From positions 2,790,001 through 2,854,000 of the forward strand of contig JAFEVB010000002.1 of NCBI GenBank assembly GCA_032629725.1: DNA of 64,000 nucleotides. Reading direction: 5' to 3'. A model generated the notes under the pieces. It saw only the letters and a program-made list of their open reading frames with translations. It made no database searches and was not told the origin of the DNA. A program made the translations under genes and the position numbers. Origin of the DNA: Gremmenia infestans. Its lineage: Eukaryota; Ascomycota; Leotiomycetes; Helotiales; Hamatocanthoscyphaceae. Positions 1 through 9,766 of this stretch are shown one piece after another; position 1 is the first letter of the stretch, and each line of letters begins with the position of its first letter.

Positions 1-1259
1 TTCTAGCTTAATTTCTGATAATGTACGGATGCAAGCTCACTGATTGATCATAGCGCTGTTTATCGTTAGAGGAGAGGGTGGTGCCTGGGTTACGCTCATA
101 CAGCCTATCAGCGGAGGCTTTCACATCAGGGAACTTCCATCCCGTAGGCCATTTATCATTGAAATCCGCTTCCTGAGGTCTGACAAACATCATGGCGTTG
201 ACCATTGTTCCACCTCCTAAGATACACCCAGCCATAGAAGCAACGTCCGTGCAATATTCGCTGGTGTCCGAAGCGGTCGTAAGATAATATGCCATAGATG
301 GTACATCGTACTGAGTGATGGTATCATTCCAAGCCATTGTGCTTCGACCACCTGTTGCGTATGTGGATGCCTGACCACGTTCAAGTAGCAGAACTGACTT
401 TCCACTTTCTGCAAGACGCTCCGCTACAATGATCCCCGCCGGTCCAGCGCCAGCAACAATATAATCGTAGGTGGAGTTGGACACAGTGGAGGTGACATTA
501 GTAGCTGTTGAAGTGCAAGTTGAGTTCGAAATTGAGCCTCCAGATCCAGTCCCATCAGTTGCCATTGCAGCCCAGCTGGCGTAACTCGCAGACGTGGCAC
601 TGGATAGAGTAAGACCAAAATTGCCGAATCCCCCATCGTGATAAGTAAAACTTGCGGTAGATGCAGATGAAGGATTGGTGACTGATTGTGTGCCAAGAGC
701 CCAACCAAGTGTAATGCTTGTAGAATTGCCAGCAAATGACAGGGTACGTCCCATACACCCACTGCAAAGGAATGTATACGCCATGTGAGTCGAGTTCACA
801 AAAGTCCCGTTTGATATTGGAGACATTGACAGTCCAGACGCAGTATAGACCCCAGGAGATGTATAACCACTTCTACCGTTAATTAAATTTGCCAAAATAT
901 GATGTAAACTGACCTAGTCTCTCTGAGGGATGCCACAACCGAGTCGTTATTAGGCCATGCCACGACAAGTAGGCTTCCTGTCATCTCAGATGCAAGTGAA
1001 ACTCCCGCATATCCTGAACCATTGCTGGGAGCCACCTATAAATTTCATCAGTTGTGTTTCTTTATGCGACCTGTTCAAGATTTCTCACCATCTGTCCAAT
1101 GAAGTCGGATGCTGGTGTCTCTGGAATAGCTATTCCGAAGCTAACTCCCTCGGTATCTAAATATCTCTGAAAGGTAATGCCGGTGCTGGCGTCGGTGTAA
1201 GCTGAAGATTGGGCGTAGGTCCCGGCGACTAAGGCCAAAGAAGTAAAAAAAGAACGCAT
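1..1259 (-). CDS. Cellobiose dehydrogenase (cytochrome + FAD domain), 3' end outside window
   Basis: Extracellular flavocytochrome that oxidises cellobiose and passes electrons through its heme domain to partners such as lytic polysaccharide monooxygenases. Exons read as 1089-1259, 914-1035 and 41-872 (introns 53 and 41 nt); a GTGAGC donor at 35-40 starts another intron, so the rest lies left of the window. The 375 visible residues hold a signal peptide (about 1-17) and the CDH-type cytochrome domain. By family alignment its heme ligands are Met75 (in SLASEMTGSLL) and His176 (in FTYHDGGFG), with a conserved Cys pair LCSGC. A Ser/Thr-rich linker (about 205-232) leads to the GMC flavin domain, with the dinucleotide motif GAGPAG at 239-244 and the typical ERNPGTT stretch. 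The 41-nt intron is unusually short but keeps the frame. The next gene upstream on the same strand is the Egh16-like protein. Family assignment is secure; the C-terminal end (CBM or not) cannot be seen. Confidence 0.9.
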
Positions 1260-2707
1260 ATTGCTAGAGCTGCTTTTGGTGAAAACACTTTGCTGTGAAA
1301 GACTGCTACAAATATGGGTTTAAATATTGTCGTTTAATTGACCAGTCTGGGAACAAAAAGAGCGTCTGATTGGAAAGAAGAAATAAGAAGTGCCGTCAAG
1401 GCTAGAGATATGGAAAAAAAGGTTGAAAGAATGGATATCTATCAAAGACAGAATGGAAGCAGAATCTCGCCGATGGAGTGAAAAGCAAAGAGAGGAGGGG
1501 GATGCCATCTTTATAACTCTCCAAGCACTTGGTAGCAGGCGGTTGGACTTCGGCGAGTGTAAGGTCAGCAAATGGATGACTTCCTTACGGAGTAATGGCT
1601 CATCCTTTGTAATTTGTTTCGTTTTATCGACCTGGGCCTTTGAGGCTTTGTGGATCTTCAGCGGGGTACATGCCACCGTACATTAACTAGAAGATCGGAG
1701 GCTGGGTTGTCAACCGATCAGCTTTGCCCTCTGACTCGCTGTCCCCTACCCTAGATTGTTGTTCTCTGGCTACCTAGCCGTTTCAGTTCTGCAACGGCAC
1801 TCTAGCGTGAGCCGAGAAACCCGTGATCCACAGTATTACGGGACAGTCCCTGCTAAGCCGGGAATACTGTACGGAGCAAACATCTCTCAGCCACTTGGGG
1901 AGCGTCGATTAACATTTTGCCCGAGGTGGCCCAAGGAGTCGTACGGATCATACTTTGAAGTAATATATTTGTGAAGTTTTCGAAACCTTGTGGATGATTG
2001 CAGGTTTTGTAGCCCCTGAGATCACGAAGCGAACATAATCTACCTAGCCTTTCTTGGGAGTCACCTGATATATGACAATTCTCAGTGATAAGAAAATGGG
2101 CAATATGTTATATCTGATGCACTGTATTGGTCCTTCCTGGATCCTGCAAAGGCTCTCCGAGCCACATGTTTCCTCGGGATTCTAGGTTTGCCCCCAGCTC
2201 ATAGGGAACTTCGAATATATCACGCGATTTGAAAGCATTATGTTCCCTGGACGCTTCTCCTGGCACCAAGCTCTTATTATGAACTAGCAATGTGTCTGTC
2301 TGCATGTTTGTGCACCTTATGCTGAAGTAAACAGATTTGCCTATGTGTTTGTCTAGCTTCCGTGATGAGAACAGAATTGCGTGTGTTATACTTACATAAT
2401 ATTACCGAGAGCATCAGGAGGTACAAACTTAATACGCGAGAAATATAAGGTAATAAAGGTGTATTGTCCCCACATACTAGAATCAATTTCCGCAGAGGCG
2501 CAAGGTCTAGGAACCAAAGCAAAAGGAACGTAATTTATATCTACAGTATACACAAAGCCATCAATTAACGGATGACCCACCAGCAGGAGAAACTATTCCG
2601 ATTAGACTGGAATATCCCCCCGACGCCTCTAGGCCTCCTGCTTAAGATATTTACAATTGCCCCTCGGGACAATCACCAAGAATCTCTCCTTACTCGACTC
2701 TGATGAT
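1260..2707. other. Intergenic, CDH promoter side
   Basis: This is 1.45 kb between the Egh16-like stop codon and the CDH start codon. Short open frames on both strands have no recognisable domain and no splice-supported extension. It must contain the CDH promoter, but I see no convincing specific element. Confidence 0.5.
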
Positions 2708-3692
2708 CTAAGCACGGAACTTGGCGCCCACAATAGCACGGTTGTTCTTGCTTGCTTTGCCAGCTTTAGCACCTGCAGCTTTAGCACCTGCAGCTTTGGC
2801 ACCTGCAGCTTTGGCAGCTGAGCTTGTGGAAGCTTGTGGTGCGGCGACAGAAGCTTTAGCGGGAGCGGCGGCGGTAGAATTTCCTTTGAGAAGTTAGCAA
2901 AGTTGTCTTCAAGATAAAACCATTCATCCGGGCAGCGGAGTTCATGGAAGTCATTACGAACCTGACGAAGCACCAGCCACTTGCATTGCAACAACTCCAC
3001 CGAATGGTCCAGCGCCAGACGGGTTAGCAATCTTAACGAGGCAGACGCCAGATTGACCACCGACGGTACCAGTGCATGTCATATCGGCGGGCATACTAAT
3101 GGCGATGGGGTAGTCCTCGTTGACATTGGCGGCACGCTTGACAATGCCCATCTTGACCAGCATGCGAGGAAGAAAGCGGCGCTGCTTAGGTGCAGCAATG
3201 TTACCATTTGTGCCTGGCACTTGCGTGGTGACATCGCATTGCATGCCTTGAGAGAAAGCACCGGTTCCGGTAGGATCAACTATTGCCGTGTATGGGCCCG
3301 CTCCATCGGTGGTGACGATGTGAACAGTGCCAGCGAGAGATCCACCCGCGGAAACTTGAGGGAGGGTAGAGCCGGATGCGGCCATGACAGCGGTCATGTC
3401 TGCCAGGGTGTTTGGTCCAGCCTTGGTCTTTCCAAGACCATCAGTGGCGGCTTGCTTAGACTGGAAGACTGTGGTGTCGACCTCAGTCACCTTGTTGGCT
3501 CCTGGGCCTGGAACAACACCGCCTTGAATACCGAGGCCAGTGGTGTTTCCACCTGCGTCACCTGTCTAGGATATTTATTAGCATTGCAAGGCGGGGTAAG
3601 AAAGGCTGGATGCTTACCATGACCGCAATCTTGCCATGAGCGGCAACGAGAGGGCTTGCTACGAGAGCGGCGATGATGAACTTGGTATACAT
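2708..3692 (-). CDS. Egh16/Gas1-like secreted protein with Ala/Lys repeat tail
   Basis: Member of the fungal Egh16/Gas1/Mas3 family of small secreted proteins, known from powdery mildew and Magnaporthe as infection- or appressorium-associated; the biochemical activity of the family is not settled. Exons read as 3618-3692, 2962-3565 and 2708-2883 (introns 52 and 78 nt), giving 284 residues. The signal peptide is about 1-18, so the predicted mature chain starts His-Gly (HGKIAVMTGDAGG). The family's C-terminal motif with two Cys and AGPFGG is present. Apart from the mature N-terminal His there is only one His in the whole protein (GTVHIVTTDG). The last exon encodes a low-complexity tail built from AKAAG units (15-bp repeats at about 2757-2815) and ending in a basic stretch. 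The correct frame of the last exon was chosen because it gives this repeat and keeps phase with the upstream donor. It is followed on the same strand by the cellobiose dehydrogenase gene. Confidence 0.85.
2757..2815 (-). repeat. 15-bp coding repeat (AKAAG units) in the Egh16-like tail
   Basis: Near-identical 15-bp units (aaagctgcaggtgcc and its synonymous variant ending in t) are repeated about four times inside the last exon. They encode Ala-Lys-Ala-Ala-Gly. Units differ only at synonymous third positions. Confidence 0.8.
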
Positions 3693-5918
3693 TCTAAAAA
3701 TGGTTGGTAGGTCTGGAAGGGACGAATATAAATTGATATAATAAAGATAGTGAGCGGTTACGAATCAATCGTAAGCGGCTGTAGAAGTGAAAGTTATAAG
3801 AAGATGATTGAAAAATTGAGAACTGTTGATCGCTGATGATTAGAAAACAAAGGGCATCTGGAAAGCTTTAATAGTTTCCTGGCTGAATAGCGAGCTCGCA
3901 ATGATTCGAGGTTCTTTCATTCTCGGCTATAGGAAACATATTCAAGCAGACTAGGAGTCATTGCCAAGAACATCATGAAGTTCCATCTTGGGGACACAGC
4001 TCATGCATCGAGGCCAAATGTAGTAAGAGTCTTAGATCTGAGTCGGAAATTCGGCTAAAGGTGAGGTCTGTCTACAACCCAAGCTAACATTCCTATGCGG
4101 GTTTGAACGAATCTGTTAGTTGCCAAGCAAAATTTTTGCGAGAAGTCATAGAACGTGCTAGGAGGGACTCCCCGAAAAAGTTAGAAAGTATCACACTTGT
4201 CTCAATTCCACCAAAAGAGGAGGGTAGTCGAGATGCATCAGGATTAGCGTTGAAACAGAATGCGGAGAGAAGTTCTGATCAGCAATGGATCATAATGATG
4301 CTTGAAGGCGATCTATCAATTAGTATCCCTCCTCTGGCGATGCGACTGGGCAGAATTGTATGAATGGGCCCATCCTTGAGCCTCGCGATATGGTTTGACG
4401 AAAAGTATGTACAGTAGTGCCAAACAAGTCAAGGATGTCTTAGTCTGTGCGAGTTTCCAAGCAACCTAAGCCACACTTCAGAGATTGCCAAGAGAAAAGA
4501 AAGGAAGTCGAGACGTCTTGAACGGAAACAGTTTGAGGATTGTGGACAACAATTGTTCGCGGTGGAGAGAAAAAACAGCTCTTGCTCTAAATTCTAGGTG
4601 TTGGAGCTGCGACCGAAGGCGCGCGCCATCAACATTTTATATGAGTATAATTCCACTACCCTACCCTGCCCTACCCAGTACGTAGAAGCTGACGATAAAA
4701 AAGTCTTGATAGGAAATAGAGATAGCACAAACGCACCTTGCCAATGCAGGATGCCACTGCCGCCGGCATCTGGGCGCGTACGGAGTATCTGTTTCGTTAA
4801 AGTGACCACTTGGATTGGTCCTTTGGCCATAAACGTCGGCAGATGATGCATTGCGAATCCGAATCATGGGGTAGGGTTTGGTCCCTGTGTCAATTGCTTG
4901 TGCCTCTTGCGCCATCATTGCTTGTCGCGGGTGTCTCAGGATATCGCAAGATAACACTGTTTAGGGCCTTACTACGAATTATATCGTGTTGTTCGTGTTG
5001 TCATTGCCACGGGCCGACGAGGTGTGCAAGACGCTACCAGGATTGCCAGAGACCATTATACTGCAGAAGCCCGAGTATTTTGACCGACTTTGAGAAGGTG
5101 TAGAAGTGGTTGAAGTGGTTAGCGAACGGAAGCTCTGATAACTCGCTTTGTTTCAGCCCACTTCACGTGATCGGACACCACGTGGGGTAGAACTTGGAAG
5201 GCGAGATGAAAAAACAGTTGAAAAAATTGATCCTAGGACTATGTATATCTCCCGCGCGGGAGGACTGCTTAATACATATATATGTATTCGCTTAATTTGT
5301 TGGAATTGTCTACGAATAGGAGTCGCTGAGACGGGATAAAAGGAGCGAAGCATATATGGGGCGGCCGCTGAGTGAAGTAACCTGACAAATATATACGATT
5401 AGTAAGCACGCTAGCGTCCAAAATGCGGCCGCATTGAAATAGTTTGCGGCATTAGGACCGCATGTACCTTTCCAAATACTACTAAGTTTCCATTTCATCA
5501 CCCTCTCTCAGCCCTCCGCACTGTTGTCACCCGGAAATCTACTACATTTGACATGCAAGACGTTACAAATGCAAATTAAGTCCATTAGTCCGCGAATTAT
5601 TCGTCTGCATACCCCACTATACCTTATTCTTTACCCCCAAAAGGGGTAACTCGGGAAGTCCTCGAGTCCTCGCGCGTGTGCTATCCACTAAGCTTTTACA
5701 ATATTTGATGGAGCCTTGCGGTCATGGGCCACTCGTTATATCCGACCTACCTCAACAATAGGTTTCCTCTAAAGAGGTGAAAATAGTATATATTGCCTCC
5801 AGCCTTCTTCCTTAAATCTCATACTACACTACACCAAACATTAACTACTCCTTACTCAACCAGCTCTTATACCTCGCCAATCATCATCCATTAATCCTCC
5901 CATTCAGTATTCTTCAAT
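3693..5918. other. Long intergenic region between Egh16-like gene and SDR
   Basis: This is 2.2 kb without a supportable gene. Open frames here are short, overlap on both strands and show no domain. Notable short sites are two CACGTG boxes (5164-5169 and 5179-5184), a 14-bp GC palindrome at 5249-5262, two GCGGCCGC octamers (5361-5368 and the one inside the 14-bp palindrome 5422-5435), and a TTACCCC/GGGGTAA inverted repeat at 5631-5649. A TATA-like AGTATATATT lies about 130 bp before the SDR start, followed by a pyrimidine-rich leader. Confidence 0.5.
5631..5649. promoter_or_regulatory. Inverted STRE-like repeat upstream of SDR gene
   Basis: Seven-bp arms TTACCCC and GGGGTAA are separated by 5 nt, about 270 bp before the SDR start codon. 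CCCCT/AGGGG-type elements are bound by Msn2/4-like zinc-finger regulators in fungi. The match is to the CCCC/GGGG core only, so function is a guess. Confidence 0.25.
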
Positions 5919-6743
5919 ATGTCCAAAGTCTGGTTTATCACAGGAACATCTCGTGGCCTTGGCCTGGCAATCGCTGAAGCAGCTTTGAAAGCAGGAGCAT
6001 CCGTCATTGCCACCGCCCGTACCCCATCTCAATTAGACAACCTCGTCTCAAAATATGGCGCAGACAAGATTTTTCCTCTGGCTCTCGACGTATCCAACAA
6101 CGATGCTGTTCTCCGAGCCGTGAAGGCAGGTCACGACAAGTTTGGCCGCATTGATATCGTCGTCAACAACGCCGGCTACGCAGACACCGCTGCAGTAGAA
6201 GATACCACAGTCGAGAGTTTCCATACTCAGATTAACACAAATCTTATGGGTGTCATCTATGTTACTAAAGCCGTTCTCCCAATTCTGAGGAAGCAGGGCT
6301 ATGGACATATCTTCCAAGTCTCATCGCTCGGCGGACGGGTGGGCACACCAGGGCTCTCGGCATACCAATCTGCAAAATGGGCTGTTGGAGGCTTCTCAAC
6401 CGTTCTCGCCCAAGAAGTTGCTCCATTAGGCATCAAAGTCACCGTCCTCGAACCTGGTGGAATCCGCACAGATTGGGCCGGATCCTCGATGAAAATCCTA
6501 CCTGTTAGTGAGCCATACAAGCAGACTGTTGGCGTCATTACAGATATGCTCAGGATCCACGCGAAAGAGTTCCCATCTCTTCCTGAGAAGATTGCGGATA
6601 TTGTACTGAAGCTTTCGGAGGAGAAGGAACCGCCATTGAGGCTTCTGCTTGGACCTGAAGCTGGGGATTATGCGGCAAATGCTGCCAAAACGATCGCGGA
6701 GTCGGATGAGAAGTGGCGTCACCTTACACTTTCTTCATTTTAA
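5919..6743 (+). CDS. Short-chain dehydrogenase/reductase (classical SDR)
   Basis: NAD(P)-dependent oxidoreductase of the classical SDR family; the substrate cannot be told from sequence. A single uninterrupted frame of 274 residues has all hallmark positions: cofactor motif TGTSRGLG (8-15), NNAG (83-86), catalytic Ser136, Tyr149 and Lys153 (YQSAK), and the PGGIRTDW loop after the active site. Length and architecture match fungal SDRs of the type often annotated as oxidoreductase or NAD(P)-binding protein. The start codon has a favourable context (CAATATG) after a C/T-rich leader. No neighbouring biosynthetic genes suggest a pathway; the adjacent genes are a 2EXR-like gene downstream and the Egh16-like gene upstream. 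Confidence 0.92.
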   Translation: MSKVWFITGTSRGLGLAIAEAALKAGASVIATARTPSQLDNLVSKYGADKIFPLALDVSNNDAVLRAVKAGHDKFGRIDIVVNNAGYADTAAVEDTTVESFHTQINTNLMGVIYVTKAVLPILRKQGYGHIFQVSSLGGRVGTPGLSAYQSAKWAVGGFSTVLAQEVAPLGIKVTVLEPGGIRTDWAGSSMKILPVSEPYKQTVGVITDMLRIHAKEFPSLPEKIADIVLKLSEEKEPPLRLLLGPEAGDYAANAAKTIAESDEKWRHLTLSSF

Positions 6744-7187
6744 GCTACTTTGGGGGAACTATATCTATAGAAACATGTTTCAGATTTACAAAAACCATAG
6801 TGCTTAATAATATAGATAACCAAGAATCTCGCTCTAGAGCCTCTCGTGCAAAGCCTCCATATTATCTCTCTAAGCTAAAGAGAAAGGAGTCAATTTGGAT
6901 GATTCAATAAATTGTCTCTCATAGAATGGCACCCCACACTAGGGACCTATTATAGGTAGGTTAAGTAGGTAAGTAGATATAGCAGGTATCACTAAAATTA
7001 AATTTTAAGCCTAGCAGATATAATAAATATTATAAACTGGACGCATACCTTAGATTTATGAGGTCATTAAACAGATCATAGTAGAAGAAACCCAACTCTA
7101 ATACATCACAATCCCAAAATCGCGAAAAGTTATTTCATAATCCCGCAGTTCCGACTCGTCAGCACCTTTCCAATACCGTTTGCGTAT
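6744..7187. other. AT-rich convergent intergenic region
   Basis: This is 444 bp between convergent 3' ends of the SDR and the 2EXR-like gene. The part at about 6950-7100 is strongly A/T-biased with TAGGTAGG-type words. I see no gene. Confidence 0.5.
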
Positions 7188-8374
7188 TTAAAACCATCTT
7201 TTCAAGGTCTCCCTTTTACCAACGTGCACTACTTTTATTGTGAGAATCTTCCAAGTGCTCGTCTTCTCACCGCCCATTATTTCGTCTCTGATAATTTTTA
7301 ACTTTTCCCTATTCACATCCCCCACCATATCAAAGTAACCAATACCGCTCCCTCCATTCTCTTTAATATATCCCTTAAGCCTGCAGTTTCCATATCCTGC
7401 AGAAGAAAGCGCCAAATAACACAACTCCAGATTTAGAGTACAATGAGCATCCGCTTCATCACAGTCTATCCAATCCCAAAATCTCCCCTCTACATGTACT
7501 ACTCCCTTTGGCCAGCACCTCTGCTGCTCATACACGAGATCCAAATTACTCTCTACCATGAACAATTCTTCTATTCCTCCACAAAGTCTCAAGATCTTAG
7601 AAACTCTCTGCGCAATGCGGGGCGGATCACCAATATAACCACCTGAAACGCTTTCTAAAGCTATCCGTTTGATACTTTTTAGATCAGCGGGCATAAAGCA
7701 ATTCAGTCCCCCTTCCTCACGAGTCACCAGCCTATCCTCATTCTCCTCACGCATATCCAAATACACCAAATCGTCCTTCCAACATACCCAAGTCCTTGGA
7801 CCCTCACTCCTGATAGAAAATCCAAGCTTGTATCCATATGCCATTAAGGAGCTCCGTGATTCGGTACTCACGTGCAAGAAGACGAGGATAAGAGCTTTGC
7901 TGTATAGGTAGCTCTTACGCCATAATGACCATAAGAGCCCTCCGGGACAGTCGATCAGCGTATGAAGAGGAATCTCCGGGCACTCTGGGCTGGGCGTCCA
8001 CGGCTGAGAGATGGGTTTTGAGGTGGTGAAGCCGAAGCGGTGGAGGCTTGTTTGGGCTGCAGTGATGCCGTGAGGAATAGTGTATCGCAATTCGTGGGCG
8101 AATCGGGATAGCGAGGGGTGAAAATTTGAAGTCAACGGGAAGGATAGTGATGCGGTGGTACTCAAGGAAGTCTTCTTGGTCTTCAAGGGGCTGCTCGCGG
8201 ATGTGGATGAAGCGGGGTGGGGTTGCGAGTAGGTAGATTCGGAAGCGGGTTTCTAGGAGAAGAAGGGGGGCACGATTGGGTGGGAGGGAGAGAAATGTCA
8301 GTTATGCTGACATGAATGACGGGAGCTTGATTTGGTTCTTCGAATGGGCATTGGGGATTGTCGAAGACTACCAA
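7188..8374 (-). CDS. 2EXR-like hypothetical protein with conflicting reading frames
   Basis: Uncharacterised protein related to the 2EXR-domain family that is expanded in leotiomycetes; function unknown. An uninterrupted model is possible with exons 8312-8374 and 7188-8252 (59-nt intron with GTCAGC donor, ATAACTGAC branch and CCTAG acceptor), giving 375 residues. The C-terminal part carries typical family segments (FTTSKPISQPWTPSPE, PEIPLHTLID, YLYSKA, LMAYGYKLGF, GPRTW). However, the family's N-terminal hallmark (LLETRFRIYLLATPPR, then a charged stretch) is encoded at about 8125-8275 in a different frame of the same strand. The two frames meet at the aaaattt run 8121-8127. So either a one-base indel has disrupted the ancestral gene and the intron model is coincidental, or there is a sequencing error. 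Treat the N-terminal 100 residues of the model as unreliable. Confidence 0.5.
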
Positions 8375-8560
8375 TATCAGTCTGTCTCCTATGCAGCTGC
8401 TGCATAGCGTTTAAAAAAATAACTCAAGAGTATAAAACCCAGGCACAGAATATTGGACAATAACTGGTTTTATCATTGGGGTCTGATGCAGTGATGTTCG
8501 ATGATTTGACAAACATCCGCTTTACCTGCGACGTTCTCGGATTCTCTGGGACTCTAACCC

Positions 8561-9538
8561 CTAACAAGAGGCAACCCAAGTACCCTTGATCCCCTCCTTG
8601 AGTTTCGCAATATCAATCTGCAAATCAGCCTTAGCCCTCACAAGTTGTTCAGTGATCTGCTCCCTGTCAAACTCAACCTCGTTCAGTAGTCTTATCTGAG
8701 CATCCACATCTGCATCGCCCACCGAATCAACAAACAGCCGAAACCCAGCATTCAAGGAATCTAACTTCTTCTGCATATATGCGAGCCCTCCTTCGTACTC
8801 GTCGATCTTAGCGGTCCAATATTCATTGAGAGGCGTCAATCTACAATTCAGACATGAACGTGGGACCTAGATCTCGGAGTTAGCACTGCCCGGTCTAGTA
8901 GATCTTGGAGTTTGGAACAATGTTCGACTGGACTTGAGACAAATTTCCAGCAGCAGTCCACTGAAGAAAATGACTTACCCCTGTTCCAAAGTCTAGGGTT
9001 GGTGGGGTGGCACCTCCAGATGAGAAAGCCTTTCGCGGAGGTATCGGATGACCGCAGCGGAACTTGACTACAATTCTCAGAGTCAGCGAGATTATGTTAT
9101 TGAATGTTTCAAAAGTTGCGAAGCATTCAACTAGCGGGTTTGTTTGAACATTAAAGTAAAATTGTTGGACTTACGGTTGAAACGGCAGATCGGGCAGGTC
9201 GACTGATTCTCTAGCCATCTTTTCAAGCATGCTGCGCCGAGGACGTGGCCGCATGCTGTTAGGAATGGGTACTCGGTGATTCCAGGCTCGAACTCCGTAT
9301 GCTACGGTTCAGTGCAGATTGAGCAGGTCACATCAGGTTCTGTCAAAGGGTCCCCCGAACTCTCCATAGTTTGGATGGTCTGCGGTGCGCCATTCCTACG
9401 AATTAAATCAATCTGTTCTTGAGATAGTCCTTGTTGCGTTATTGACCGTCTATGCTGAAGGGTGTCTATTATGCTGGCCTCGCTCATTTCGCTGGTTGAT
9501 AGTTCGCAGGTTGACCGTCTGTGCTGGAATTGGTCCAT
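8561..9538 (-). pseudogene. RING-finger protein interrupted by an in-frame amber stop
   Basis: Would encode a probable RING-type E3 ubiquitin ligase of about 270 residues. Exons read as 9175-9538, 8979-9067 and 8561-8866 (introns 107 and 112 nt); phases agree. The first Cys pair (TCSIC) and the rest of the RING (TACGHVLGAACLKRWL, then CPIC) are in the same frame but separated by a TAG at 9302-9304. No GT-AG intron can remove the stop without also deleting the first Cys pair. A CAG-to-TAG or TGG-to-TAG change would explain it, and either is a CpA-to-TpA change of the kind RIP makes. The C-terminal exon encodes a predicted coiled coil. Upstream of the RING, two related segments (SEASIIDTLQHRRS and SEDNIMDQFQHRRS) suggest an internal repeat; an earlier exon is possible because the second begins before the first Met. 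Confidence 0.55.
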
Positions 9539-9766
9539 TATGTTGTCTTCGCTCAGATCGCTGGCTGTGCAAATTTTTCGATTTCAATGGCTTGCGCTTC
9601 GCGTGGGTGAATGAAGACGTCGATCAAAGTGGTCGTTCGCAAGTAGGAAAAAGTCTCGAATGCCTTGAGACAATCATAAATGGCCCGCCACTGCTCTGGC
9701 GAACGCGCTGTGCGGCGTCCTTTGACTTCCAAGTTGCCTCATGAGCAGAAACATTGCACCGACGTT

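Noticed and set aside
2981..3622. 213-codon plus-strand frame opposite the Egh16-like gene
   Set aside because: Antisense shadow; the minus strand has the signal peptide, family motifs and consistent introns.
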